The notes beneath the pieces were generated by a model that made no database searches, was not told the origin of the DNA, and was given only the letters and a program-made list of their open reading frames with translations. A program made the translations under genes and the position numbers. This document shows, piece by piece, positions 45,380 to 54,760 of a DNA stretch of 64,000 nt. Numbering within the stretch: position 1 is the first letter of the stretch; each line of letters starts with the position of its first letter. This DNA comes from Cloacibacterium rupense. GTDB taxonomy: Bacteria; Bacteroidota; Bacteroidia; Flavobacteriales; Weeksellaceae. The stretch covers positions 1 through 64,000 of the forward strand of contig NZ_BMLV01000002.1 of the NCBI RefSeq assembly GCF_014645495.1, read 5' to 3'.

Positions 45380-45973
45380 TTATTTTTCTTGAGTTGTTAT
45401 CAACCAAAACTTATAATACTCTATATCTCTAAGTCCCTCAAAAAGGTTTTTCACTTTTGGGTAATTCGTACTTGCATCTCCTTTAATTGCCAATTTATAC
45501 TCTGGATTAATTTCCAAACTAGCGCTTACCCAATCAATCATTTGATGATTTACACTATCTTGAGGAATCCCAGAAATTTTAGCAAATTTTCTTTTATCTT
45601 CAGGCATTTGTAAGAAACCTTTCAATTGATTCATTGGAACACCAATAGCCTGAGTTTTGAAGAAAGCAACCTTATCTTCGTTAGAAAAAGTCATTCCATA
45701 TTTTTTACCCATTATATCTAATAATTGTGATCTTTCATTAAAATTATTAACAGGTGCAAAATAAAATTTACCTTGAGACGTAATATTAATTGTCATTAAA
45801 TCTTTATCATCAAGTAACTTTTCCGAGATAGAAGATGGCGGTTTGATTTGCTCTACATCTGGCTTCTTAAACTGAGTAGTCAAGATAAAGAATGTAAGCA
45901 AAAGGAAAGCAACGTCAGTCATAGCAGTCATATCGACTACAACACCGTGTCTTTTAGGTTTGACTCTCGCCAT
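45380..45973 (-). CDS. exbD: Biopolymer transport protein ExbD (first copy)
   Basis: A 197-residue paralogue of the next ExbD, with the transmembrane Asp in VDMTAMTDVAFLLLTFFIL and a basic N-terminus (MARVKPKRHG). The periplasmic part differs clearly from the second copy, so the two probably form a mixed dimer inside the ExbB ring rather than being redundant. Confidence 0.93.
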   Translation of the reverse strand: MARVKPKRHGVVVDMTAMTDVAFLLLTFFILTTQFKKPDVEQIKPPSSISEKLLDDKDLMTINITSQGKFYFAPVNNFNERSQLLDIMGKKYGMTFSNEDKVAFFKTQAIGVPMNQLKGFLQMPEDKRKFAKISGIPQDSVNHQMIDWVSASLEINPEYKLAIKGDASTNYPKVKNLFEGLRDIEYYKFWLITTQEK

Positions 45974-46061
45974 TTTATTATTTTTATTAAATTAAACTTC
46001 TAATTTTTTACAATTTTCTACTGAAAGAAAATGCAATTATTTTGCCAAAACTAGCTATTAA

Positions 46062-46925
46062 TTAGTTAAATTCAGCAAAAGATTGTTGGATAGACATACC
46101 GATTTCGTCAATCTTGTATGTAAGACCATCAATTTTAGAAGTAAAGAAATTATAAAGGATAATAGCGATAGCAGAAGTACCAATACCTAAAGCTGTATTA
46201 ATCAATGCTTCAGAGATACCGATTGATAACGCTGCAGCATCTGGAGTACCACCACCAGAACCTAAAGCGAAGAACGCTTTAATCATCCCGATTACAGTTC
46301 CTAATAACGCTACTAATGTAGCAACAGTACCTAAAGTAGAAAGAATCATCATATTCTTTTCTAGCATTGGCATTTCTAATGTAGTAGCTTCTTCTATTGA
46401 TTTAGTAAGTGCTACTAATTTTTGCTCTTTGTTTAGAGTATTATCGTTAGTTAATGCTTTGTAAGTTGTAAGACCTTCTTTTACTACATTACCTACAGAA
46501 CCTTGCTGAGCATCACATTCTTCGATAGCTTCATCAATTTTGTTTTTGTTTAGTAAACCTCTAACTTTCACTACATAGTTGTCTAGATTACCTTTACCAG
46601 CTGCTCTTCTTAAAACGAAGAAACGCTCAAAAGAGAAAACGATTACTGTAATCATAAAAGTAATCAAAATTGGTACGATAGGACCTCCCATGTAGATAAT
46701 TCCCATGAAAGACTCTGGGTGTACTTCTTTTAATGGAATATCAGACATTGCAACTGATGCTCCTGTAAGTCTAGGGTCTTCCTTGAAATTACCAGGATTT
46801 CCTAATACAAATAAATAAATACAGATACCTATAACAAATAAAATAGGTAAAACGATTGCAGGATTAAGACCACCTGCTTTTTTAGCAACTACTTGCTCCT
46901 CTTGTGTTGAAACATTCATTTCCAT
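46062..46925 (-). CDS. exbB: MotA/TolQ/ExbB proton channel family protein
   Basis: A 287-residue protein with an N-terminal extra membrane helix (IVLPILFVIGICIYLFVLG), then a periplasmic loop and the ExbB core: helix 1 PILITFMITVIVFSFERFFVL, a cytoplasmic part rich in charged residues (NKIDEAIEECDAQQ) and the last two helices (MMILSTLGTVATLVALLGTVIGMIKAF here in one stretch of related repeats; and SEALINTALGIGTSAIAIILYNFF). First gene of the exb-tonB unit. A second ATG two codons downstream is an equally likely start. Confidence 0.94.
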   Translation of the reverse strand: MEMNVSTQEEQVVAKKAGGLNPAIVLPILFVIGICIYLFVLGNPGNFKEDPRLTGASVAMSDIPLKEVHPESFMGIIYMGGPIVPILITFMITVIVFSFERFFVLRRAAGKGNLDNYVVKVRGLLNKNKIDEAIEECDAQQGSVGNVVKEGLTTYKALTNDNTLNKEQKLVALTKSIEEATTLEMPMLEKNMMILSTLGTVATLVALLGTVIGMIKAFFALGSGGGTPDAAALSIGISEALINTALGIGTSAIAIILYNFFTSKIDGLTYKIDEIGMSIQQSFAEFN

Positions 46926-47191
46926 ATTAAACTAAATTATAATTGTTAATTTTTTTGAGGGTGTAAAATAAAGCCAAATTATTGTAAAATGCAAGTAAAA
47001 AATCCAAACTATGACAAATTTCTGGTTTTCAAAAAAACTTCGTAAGTTATCAAATAATCAAAATTTTAACGGATTTTTATAAATTATAAACCCATCTTTT
47101 TAAAACAATATGAATTAATAAATTTTAACTATATTTTTTTTACAAATGCACAATAAAACAATGAGTTGATTTTATATTTTTTAACAAAAAT
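46926..47191. other. Intergenic gap between leuS and exbB
   Basis: 266 very AT-rich bases. The exbB promoter must lie here (minus strand), but no exact TAnnTTTG with a spaced TTG is visible; several near matches (for example around 46974) are one base short. No hairpin or reading frame of interest was seen. Confidence 0.4.
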
Positions 47192-50002
47192 TTAAAATAC
47201 AATGTTGATAATTTTCTTTGGTACAATAATTACTTTTTTAGGGGTTGCTCCCGCTAAAATCTCCTGAACTTTTTCATTTGCCATTGCTATTTCTTCAATT
47301 TGTTTAGCGTCTAAATCCGCTGCTAAAGCCATGGTAAACTTCATTTTACCATTGAAACTTACAGGATAGTTTATCTCATCTTCTACCAAATACGCTTCAT
47401 TTAATTCTGGCAATTTTTCAAATTCTATAGAAGTATTTTTGCCTAGTTTTTCCCATAATTCTTCACAAATGTGTGGTGCAAAAGGCGAAATAATTACTGC
47501 CAAAGGCTCTAAAATTGCTCTCTTATTACATTTTAATTTCTGTAATTCGTTTACAGCAATCATAAACTGCGAAACAGATGTATTGAAAGAGAAATTCTGA
47601 ATATCAAACGTAAATTTCTTAATCAAAGTATGCAGCACTTTCAGTTCTGCTTTGGTTGGTTCTTCGTCTGAAACAGAGAAAGTATCTCCATCAAAATAAA
47701 GATTATAGAATTTTTTCAAAAATCCGTAAACTCCGCTTAAACCTTGGGTATTCCATGGTTTTGATTGTTCTAATGGACCCAAAAACATTTCGTACAAACG
47801 CAAACAATCTGCACCATATTCTTCTGCAATATCATCTGGATTTACGACGTTGTGTGTTCTTTTTGACATCTTGTCAACTTCTCTTTCAACAATATACTTT
47901 CCGTTTTCTAGAATAAATTCAGCATCTTTAAATTCAGGACGCCAATTTCTCAACGCTTCTGTGTCTAATTCATCATTTCCTTTAATCATAGAAATATCAA
48001 CCGGAATTCTTTGAGTTTCGTAATCTTTGGCTAAATTTTTAGAAACAATTTTATTCGTTCCGTCAATTCTAAAAATTAATGCACTATAACCCAAAATCAT
48101 TCCTTGATTGATTAATTTTTGGAAAGGCTCATCTTGGTTGATGTACCCTCTGTCTTTTAAGAACATATTCCAAAAACGGGAATACAATAAGTGTCCGGTT
48201 GCGTGTTCGCTTCCACCAATGTATAAATCTACTTGTCCCCAATAATCTGATAAATCTTTTGCACAAAATTCTCCATCATTTTTTGGGTCCATATATCTCA
48301 AAAAATACCAAGAACTTCCCGCCCAACCTGGCATTGTAGAAAGTTCAATCGGGAAAACGGTTTTTTCATCAATTAAATCTACAGAAACTACTTTTAGATT
48401 CGTTTCGTCCCACGCGAAATTTTTAGCATTTCCTAATGGCGGATCGCCGTCTTCGGTTGGCAAATATTTCTCTACTTCTGGCAATTCTAAAGGCAATGCA
48501 GAAACAGGCAAAGTATAAGGCATTCCTTCTTTATAATATACAGGAACTGGCTCTCCCCAATATCTTTGACGAGAGAAAATCGCATCACGCTGTCTATAAT
48601 TGGTAGTTCCGTGACCGATGCCCATTTTCTCAATTTCTGAAATAATTTTTGCTTTCGCATCATTATAATTCAGTCCGTTCAAAAATTCAGAATTTACACA
48701 AACCGAATCTTTAGAATCATAAGACTCTTCTTGAATATCTTTATCATTTTCGATAACATTGATAATCTCTAAACCGAATTTTTTCGCAAAACGGTGGTCA
48801 CGCTCATCATGCGCAGGAACCGCCATTACCGCACCCGTTCCGTAACCCATCAAAACGTAATCTGAAATATAAATTGGGATATTTTTCCCTGTGAAAGGAT
48901 TTATAGCGTAACTTCCTGTGAACGCTCCAGAAACGTTTTTCACGTCTGCCATTCTATCGCGTTCAGTTTTTTTGGAAGTTTCTTCAATATAATTTTCAAC
49001 TTCAGATTTTTGTTCTGGAGTCGTTAATTTTTCTACCAAAGGATTTTCTGGCGCCAAAACCATAAAAGCTGCCCCAAAAATAGTATCAGGACGAGTGGTG
49101 AAAACTTCAATCTGTTCTTCAATTCCAGAAACATTAAATTTCACAGCTGCTCCTTGAGATTTTCCAATCCAATATTCTTGAGAGTCCTTCAATGGTTGTG
49201 GCCAATCTAGCTTTTGTAAACCTTGCAACAATCTTTCAGAATATGCCGTAATTCTCATGCTCCACTGCATCATTTTTTTCTGAAACACAGGATAACCGCC
49301 ACGTTCCGATTTTCCATCTTTTACCTCATCATTTGCAAGAACAGTTCCTAAAGCTGGACACCAATTTACGGTAGTTTCGGCTCTGTAAGCTAATCTGTAA
49401 TTGAGTAAAATGTCTTGTTTTTCGTTTTCATCGGCAGCATTCCATTCTTCTGCAGTAAAATTTAATTCATCATTCTGAACTGCATCTAAATTTTCAGTTC
49501 CAAATTTTTCAAAATGTTCTACCAAAGTATGGATAGATTCTGCTTTATCTGAAGTTTTATTGTACCAAGAATGGAATAATTCTATAAAAATCCATTGTGT
49601 CCATTTATAATAAGAAGCATCCGAAGTTCTTACCTCTCTACTCCAATCGAAAGAGAAGCCAATTTTACGCAATTGCTCTTCGTATCTTGTAATATTTTGC
49701 TCTGTAGTAATCGCAGGATGCTGCCCAGTTTGTATGGCGTATTGTTCTGCTGGCAAACCAAAAGAATCATAACCAATTGGATGAAGCACGTTAAAACCTT
49801 GATGTCTTTTGAACCTTGCATAAATATCTGAAGCGATATAACCAAGAGGATGCCCTACGTGCAAACCTGCTCCAGAAGGATACGGAAACATGTCTAAAAC
49901 GTAGAATTTAGGTTTTGTAGAATTATTTTCAGTTTTATAAGTTTGGTTTTCTTCCCAAAACTTTTGCCATTTTTGCTCTATCTGCTTGTGATCGTAAAAC
50001 AC
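47192..50002 (-). CDS. leuS: Leucyl-tRNA synthetase
   Basis: A 936-residue class I synthetase. The HIGH motif appears as PYPSGAGLHVGHPLGY. The editing domain is present (VFTTRPDTIFGAAFMVLAPENP, VMAVPAHDERDHRFAKKFGL). The catalytic KMSKS loop reads KMSKR in DKMSKRTHNVVNPDD, a variant I recall in other Bacteroidota. An acidic insertion (about residues 165-190) is also typical of the phylum. A TAAATTTG -7 box (complement of 50049-50056) gives a leader of about 40 bases. Confidence 0.97.
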   Translation of the reverse strand: MFYDHKQIEQKWQKFWEENQTYKTENNSTKPKFYVLDMFPYPSGAGLHVGHPLGYIASDIYARFKRHQGFNVLHPIGYDSFGLPAEQYAIQTGQHPAITTEQNITRYEEQLRKIGFSFDWSREVRTSDASYYKWTQWIFIELFHSWYNKTSDKAESIHTLVEHFEKFGTENLDAVQNDELNFTAEEWNAADENEKQDILLNYRLAYRAETTVNWCPALGTVLANDEVKDGKSERGGYPVFQKKMMQWSMRITAYSERLLQGLQKLDWPQPLKDSQEYWIGKSQGAAVKFNVSGIEEQIEVFTTRPDTIFGAAFMVLAPENPLVEKLTTPEQKSEVENYIEETSKKTERDRMADVKNVSGAFTGSYAINPFTGKNIPIYISDYVLMGYGTGAVMAVPAHDERDHRFAKKFGLEIINVIENDKDIQEESYDSKDSVCVNSEFLNGLNYNDAKAKIISEIEKMGIGHGTTNYRQRDAIFSRQRYWGEPVPVYYKEGMPYTLPVSALPLELPEVEKYLPTEDGDPPLGNAKNFAWDETNLKVVSVDLIDEKTVFPIELSTMPGWAGSSWYFLRYMDPKNDGEFCAKDLSDYWGQVDLYIGGSEHATGHLLYSRFWNMFLKDRGYINQDEPFQKLINQGMILGYSALIFRIDGTNKIVSKNLAKDYETQRIPVDISMIKGNDELDTEALRNWRPEFKDAEFILENGKYIVEREVDKMSKRTHNVVNPDDIAEEYGADCLRLYEMFLGPLEQSKPWNTQGLSGVYGFLKKFYNLYFDGDTFSVSDEEPTKAELKVLHTLIKKFTFDIQNFSFNTSVSQFMIAVNELQKLKCNKRAILEPLAVIISPFAPHICEELWEKLGKNTSIEFEKLPELNEAYLVEDEINYPVSFNGKMKFTMALAADLDAKQIEEIAMANEKVQEILAGATPKKVIIVPKKIINIVF

Positions 50003-50073
50003 GCTGTTATATTTTATAGTATTATTAAACTTGATTTCTAAGAATTTACAAATTTAAGATTTTTAAAAGAAAA

Positions 50074-50100
50074 AATCCTCATCAATTTTTGACAAGGATT
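50074..50100 (-). terminator. Terminator after the lipocalin-like gene
   Basis: An interrupted stem (AATCCT/AGGATT at the base, TCAA/TTGA on top) followed on the minus strand by TTTTTCTTTT. It lies upstream of leuS. Confidence 0.6.
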
Positions 50101-50122
50101 AAATATAAAATTTTTGATTAAT

Positions 50123-50599
50123 TTACTTTCTCTTCATTACGGTTGTAATCTTGCCAGAGAACATAGCTCCTTCTACTTGAAAATTAGTAACATTTTCTTC
50201 ACCCACCATTTCACTGCTGGTTAATTTTGTAAGGCTGGTAACGTCTGTTTCACTTACCATTTTAATGGTCAACACCTTAGAAGAAGTATCATAAGTATAG
50301 GTAAAATTCTCATCTTGAATTTTAGTACAAGTTCCAGAAGTATCTTCCCAAGAGGTTGCATTACCCGTGCCATCTTGATTAAAAGTTACGGTAGATTTTT
50401 GCATACAGCTATTCAAGGGCTGAGTTATATTAATTGGTGTAGAAATGCCATTTTGACTTACTGTTCCGTTAAGACCAACACTGTAAATATACCAACTGCC
50501 TAATACAGATCCAGAAAAATCTGAAGAATCATCATCTCTGCTACATGATAAATTGAGAAGTAAAAACGCACCAAAGAAAAATAGAATTAGTTTTTTCAT
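50123..50599 (-). CDS. Lipocalin-like lipoprotein
   Basis: 158 residues from ATG 50599, which begins a clean lipoprotein signal (LILFFFGAFLLLNLSC) followed by Arg-Asp-Asp-Asp. The longer frame has an implausible start. The mature part resembles the small lipocalin-like proteins of flavobacteria: VLGSWYIYSVGLNG at the start, a central STVTFNQDGTGN and a closing strand SKVLTIKMVSETDV. The ligand is unknown. It is a single-gene unit. Confidence 0.75.
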   Translation of the reverse strand: MKKLILFFFGAFLLLNLSCSRDDDSSDFSGSVLGSWYIYSVGLNGTVSQNGISTPINITQPLNSCMQKSTVTFNQDGTGNATSWEDTSGTCTKIQDENFTYTYDTSSKVLTIKMVSETDVTSLTKLTSSEMVGEENVTNFQVEGAMFSGKITTVMKRK

Positions 50600-50658
50600 T
50601 TTAAAAAATTTATTGGTTATTGATAGGTAAAGATACAAATGTTTTTCTAGACATTGGT

Positions 50659-50666
50659 TATATTTG
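50659..50666 (+). promoter_or_regulatory. -7 box of the GT2 promoter
   Basis: TATATTTG, an exact match, ends only seven bases before the ATG at 50674. The mRNA would be leaderless or nearly so. No well-spaced TTG upstream was found. Confidence 0.5.
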
Positions 50667-50673
50667 CAAAACT

Positions 50674-51426
50674 ATGGCGCAAGTTTCCATTATTACTCCT
50701 TGTTATAACTCTTCTAAATTCTTAGAAGACACCATAAAATCTGTTCTGTCACAAACTTTTCAGGATTGGGAATGGATCATTACTGATGACCAATCTGCTG
50801 ATAATTCTGTGGAAATTATAAAAAGACATCAAGATTCTAGAATTATTCTGATAGAAGCAGAAAAAAATGGAGGAGCTGGTCACGCTAGAAATCTATCTTT
50901 AGAAAAAGCAACGGGAAAATACATTACTTTTCTAGACGCTGATGATTTTTGGGAACCCAATTTTCTACAAGAAATGATTTCTTTTATGAAATCTGAAAAT
51001 GCAGAACTCGCCTATTGCACCTATGCAAGATGTGATGAAAATTTACAACCAAAAATCGCAAATTTCGAAGCAGATATAGAGGTAACTTTTGATAATTTAT
51101 TAAAAACTTGTAGACTTTCACTTCTTGCCTCAATGTATGATTCTGAACGAGTTGGCAAAGAGTTTTTCCCAGAAGGAAGCAAGCGAGAAGACCACGTAAT
51201 GTGGCTGAATTTACTAAAGAAAATCCCAAAAGGAAAACCACTGAAAAAGACACTAGCCAAATACAGAATGCACGCAACTAGTGTTTCTAGAAAAAAAACC
51301 AATATCATGAAAGACCAATATTTGGTATACAAAGATTATATGAATTTTTCTACCCTAAAATCTCTGTATTATACCGCCAATTGGGCTTTCAATGGGTTTA
51401 TGAAATATTCTAAACTATTTAATTAA
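50674..51426 (+). CDS. Family 2 glycosyltransferase
   Basis: About 250 residues from ATG 50674 (MAQVSIITPCYNSS); the longer frame upstream runs through the promoter. The GT-A nucleotide-binding start VSIITPCYNSSKFLEDTIKSVLSQTFQDWEWIITDDQS and the DxD-type LDADDFWEP are present. GT2 enzymes of this size add single sugars to cell-surface glycans. The last 8 bases overlap the end of the convergent carbonic anhydrase gene. Confidence 0.92.
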   Translation: MAQVSIITPCYNSSKFLEDTIKSVLSQTFQDWEWIITDDQSADNSVEIIKRHQDSRIILIEAEKNGGAGHARNLSLEKATGKYITFLDADDFWEPNFLQEMISFMKSENAELAYCTYARCDENLQPKIANFEADIEVTFDNLLKTCRLSLLASMYDSERVGKEFFPEGSKREDHVMWLNLLKKIPKGKPLKKTLAKYRMHATSVSRKKTNIMKDQYLVYKDYMNFSTLKSLYYTANWAFNGFMKYSKLFN

Positions 51427-52108
51427 GAATATCTACTTTACCATCATTAAGATGATAATAGCCTCCTACCACTTTCAGTTCACCTTTTTCTATCAACTCT
51501 TTTAATTCTGAATTTTGAAGAATTTTCTGAATTTGATGGTCTACATTATAATGAATGGCTTCATCTAATTTTTCGGTTTTCCCTACAAAAGGGGCTACTC
51601 CATTTCTAAGCGTTTCTATCAGGTTAGAAATTTCTTTGAGCTCTTTCTCATCAGTGTGATTAGAAATGGCAGCAGTAATTCCTCCACATTTTTCGTGCCC
51701 AACTACTATTATTAATTTGGTATGTAAATGCTCTACTGCATATTCTAAACTTCCCATCGTCATATCATCATCTAGAGAATTTCCTGCAGTTCTTATCACA
51801 AATAAATCACCAATTCCTCTATCAAAAACCAATTCTATAGGCACTCTAGAATCTGAACAACTTACGATGGTTGCAATAGGATGTTGCCCAGAAATTTCTT
51901 CCATCATTCTAGCTTTATCCAAATGCGGGAATGCATTTTTATGATGCACAAAATGGTCATTTCCGGCTTTTAAAACTTCTAAAATTTGATTGGGACCAAG
52001 ATTTTCTTGTACAGAAACTTCTTTTTGAGAAACTTGATTAGAACTACATCCTGAAAAGCTCAACATTGCGCCTAATAACATCAAAACGCCTACATTTACT
52101 TTCTTCAT
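51419..52108 (-). CDS. Exported beta-carbonic anhydrase (lipoprotein)
   Basis: About 229 residues from ATG 52108. A lipoprotein signal ending FSGC precedes a complete beta-class carbonic anhydrase: zinc ligands in VSCSDSRVP and VGHEKCGGI, with the ASP-Arg pair intact and DRGIGDLFVIRTAGN present. It interconverts CO2 and bicarbonate, here outside the cytoplasm. A TAATTTTG box (complement of 52121-52128) lies close upstream. Confidence 0.93.
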   Translation of the reverse strand: MKKVNVGVLMLLGAMLSFSGCSSNQVSQKEVSVQENLGPNQILEVLKAGNDHFVHHKNAFPHLDKARMMEEISGQHPIATIVSCSDSRVPIELVFDRGIGDLFVIRTAGNSLDDDMTMGSLEYAVEHLHTKLIIVVGHEKCGGITAAISNHTDEKELKEISNLIETLRNGVAPFVGKTEKLDEAIHYNVDHQIQKILQNSELKELIEKGELKVVGGYYHLNDGKVDILN

Positions 52109-52181
52109 ATTATTTTTTTGCAAAATTATGAAGATTATGAATGGATTCTAGATGATTGTTATCAGTAATTGAAAAAGAATC

Positions 52182-53447
52182 TTACTCTAAAATTTTCTTC
52201 AAAATAAGTTCTGAAGAATTCGGTTGAGTATGCACAAATTTTTCTGCATTTTGACTCATTTCATTCAACAAAATTGAATTTTTAGTTAATTCTAAAACAA
52301 AATCTGCAGCTGATTCTTCTTTAGTAAATGATTTACCTCCATTTTGGGCAATCAAACCATCTGCTTCAGGATTTTTTTTGTATTGATTTCCAAATAGTAC
52401 TGGGATGCCAAAGGTTGCAGCTTCTAAAATATTATGCAATCCTTTATCGTGAAAACCACCTCCAACAATTGCTATATCTGCGTAAGAATAGAGTTTTGAG
52501 AGTAAGCCAATAGAATCTATAATGAGTATTTGTGTAGTCGTAAAATCGTTAAGTTGTAAAATGGCTTCATTTTCAGTTTTACGATTTTGCGATTTTGCGA
52601 TTTCGCTGTAGAGAATTGCGCTTGAAAAGATTTGTTTGAGATTTTGCACTCTTTTCAAATCGTGCGGAGCAATAATCATCTTGAAATTTTCTAATTTTTC
52701 TGAAAGAATTCTTGCTATTTTTTCTTCTGCTTCCCAAGAACTTCCGAAAACCAACAGTTTTTTATCGGCTTTAAATTCATCAATAAATTCCACTGAATTA
52801 TTCCGATTTTTAATCTGTTTTACCCTATCAAATCTTGTATCTCCCGAAACTGAACCTTTGGTTAAACCAATTCTTTGGGCCAAAGAAAAAGATTTTTCGG
52901 TTTGATGAAAAATCCAATCAACATTCTTTTTCAGTTCATTTACAAACCATTTTCCTTGTGGCTTGAAATACACTTGTTTATCATAAAACAATGCGGAAAC
53001 CACGAAAACTTTTGCCCCGTTTTTCTTTAATTCATCTAAAAGGTGATACCAAAAATCGTATTTTACAGTAAAGAAAATTTCGGGTTTTACGGCTTTCACA
53101 AACTCAGAAATCGTGTTTTTTTTATCAAATGGAAGATAACACAGAATGTCTTCTTTATTTTTTTTCACCACGTTTTCATAACCAGAAGGCGAAAAAAAAG
53201 TGACCAAAACTTTATGATTAGGATATTTTTCTTTCAATTTTTCTAAAACGGGCAATCCTTGTTCATATTCCCCCAAACTTGCAGCGTGCATCCAAATGAC
53301 ATTGTCGTCTTTAGAAATTTTAGATTCTATAATTTCTAAAGAATGTTTTCTACCTTCTAAACCGCGTTTAATCTTGTCATTGAACCATGACAAAACTTTG
53401 AACGCTAATTCAAGATGGAAGATGGATATGTTGTAGAGATGCTTCAT
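52182..53447 (-). CDS. waaA: 3-deoxy-D-manno-octulosonic acid (Kdo) transferase
   Basis: A 421-residue GT30 enzyme that adds Kdo to lipid A at the inner membrane. N-terminal motif WMHAASLGEYEQGLPVLEKL, then VTFFSPSGYE, the central GDTRFDRV and the C-terminal nucleotide-binding region with GGGFHDKGLHNILEAATFGIPVLFG. Start follows directly on the stop of the DUF1648 gene (one-base junction), so the pair is cotranscribed. Confidence 0.95.
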   Translation of the reverse strand: MKHLYNISIFHLELAFKVLSWFNDKIKRGLEGRKHSLEIIESKISKDDNVIWMHAASLGEYEQGLPVLEKLKEKYPNHKVLVTFFSPSGYENVVKKNKEDILCYLPFDKKNTISEFVKAVKPEIFFTVKYDFWYHLLDELKKNGAKVFVVSALFYDKQVYFKPQGKWFVNELKKNVDWIFHQTEKSFSLAQRIGLTKGSVSGDTRFDRVKQIKNRNNSVEFIDEFKADKKLLVFGSSWEAEEKIARILSEKLENFKMIIAPHDLKRVQNLKQIFSSAILYSEIAKSQNRKTENEAILQLNDFTTTQILIIDSIGLLSKLYSYADIAIVGGGFHDKGLHNILEAATFGIPVLFGNQYKKNPEADGLIAQNGGKSFTKEESAADFVLELTKNSILLNEMSQNAEKFVHTQPNSSELILKKILE

Positions 53448-53903
53448 TTATTTATAAATATTTGCAACAATCAAGAAAAAACCAATAATGAAAAATAAGC
53501 CCAAAATATGTTTTACCATTGGAATTGATTTTTCTGTTTTTTTGAGAGAAATGTTTTTGATATGTTTTTGAAACGTAAAAAATATAAAAAGAACATATGC
53601 AATAATTGTTTTTACAGCCAAAATAGCAATAACTAACTGCACATCTTTGTTTTCTTTGGTAATTTCTACTGGATAATTATTTATTTCTTTCACATTATAT
53701 CCTAGAAAAAAATATAATAACAAAGCTAGAATAGGCAAAAGAAAAATAAAATATTTTGAGCCGAAATTATCTGGCTTACCATCAAACCCAAAATGAATAG
53801 GGATTATCTTTGGCAATTTATTGAAATTCATCAACGTATAACTCCACAATATCAATAATATAGAAATTGAAAATCCATCTAGAAAACTAATAATACCACT
53901 CAT
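53448..53903 (-). CDS. DUF1648 family membrane protein
   Basis: A 151-residue protein with four predicted transmembrane helices. The DUF1648 signature is LPKIIPIHFGFDGKPDNFGSK. Proteins with this domain include SdpI-like immunity factors, but small ones in flavobacteria have no known role. It abuts waaA. Confidence 0.8.
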   Translation of the reverse strand: MSGIISFLDGFSISILLILWSYTLMNFNKLPKIIPIHFGFDGKPDNFGSKYFIFLLPILALLLYFFLGYNVKEINNYPVEITKENKDVQLVIAILAVKTIIAYVLFIFFTFQKHIKNISLKKTEKSIPMVKHILGLFFIIGFFLIVANIYK

Positions 53904-53972
53904 TTTTTATGGCTATAAATTACTTTGTAAGCACAAATATGAAACTAATTATATTTAAAACTTTATCTAATT

Positions 53973-54677
53973 CTAAATAACTGTTTTCACCATTCTCAGT
54001 TTGTGCGTATGCTTGTTTTTTTCGGCGTTGTAAATTCCAGAAAAATCTAGAGAATCTATGCGCACTTTTCCGCTGGCATGTATCAATTCGAACGGAGAAA
54101 GCACCAAACCAACGTGCGAAATAAAACCTGTCTCGTCTTCGAAGAACGCCAAATCGCCTGGTTCACTTTCCTCTACAAAATCTCTGGCTTCGCCTAGTTC
54201 TGCTTGTTTATCCGCATCTCTAGGCAATGCAACGCCATGAATTTTATACACCAATTGAACCAAAGCACTACAATCTATCCCAAAATAACTTCTTCCGCCC
54301 CATAAATAAGGAACATTTATGAATTTTTTGGCAGTTTCTACCAAACTTTCTCTGATGTTATTTTTATCTATTAAATTTTCAGTTTCAAAAGCAACTTCGC
54401 TGCCTAAAGAAAGCAAATTTCTACCTTCCGGCAAATCAAAAACACCATAAATTTGGGTCACTAAATTTTTAGAAATTTCTGAATTTTCCTTTTTTAAAAC
54501 CGAAGAATTTACCCAACCTTCATAACCATCAAAATCCATTTTGATTTTGCTGTACAACCCTTCCGTTTCGATGATTTCGCAGGTTTCTCCGTACAAAATT
54601 TGAGAAGTCATTTCAGATTTCTCAGAAATATCTGCTCTAATTGGCGAAACTGATACGCTGCAGTAGTATTTTTCCAT
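53973..54677 (-). CDS. NlpC/P60 (C40) peptidase with SH3 domain
   Basis: A 234-residue protein with an N-terminal bacterial SH3 domain (ETCEIIETEGLYSKIKMDFDGYEGWV) and a C-terminal NlpC/P60 domain. The catalytic triad is Cys136 in FGIDCSALVQ, His188 in FISHVGLV and His200 in LIHASG. Such enzymes cut the gamma-D-Glu-diamino-acid bond of murein peptides. No signal peptide is visible, so it may act on imported muropeptides, like YkfC-type recycling enzymes. Its downstream neighbour is waaA/DUF1648. Confidence 0.92.
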   Translation of the reverse strand: MEKYYCSVSVSPIRADISEKSEMTSQILYGETCEIIETEGLYSKIKMDFDGYEGWVNSSVLKKENSEISKNLVTQIYGVFDLPEGRNLLSLGSEVAFETENLIDKNNIRESLVETAKKFINVPYLWGGRSYFGIDCSALVQLVYKIHGVALPRDADKQAELGEARDFVEESEPGDLAFFEDETGFISHVGLVLSPFELIHASGKVRIDSLDFSGIYNAEKNKHTHKLRMVKTVI

Positions 54678-54760
54678 AATCTATTTGAGATTAAAGAAAA
54701 AAGAGCATAGATTAAAGACATTCATCTTTTCTCTTTATTCTTTTCTCTTTGTTCTTAACT

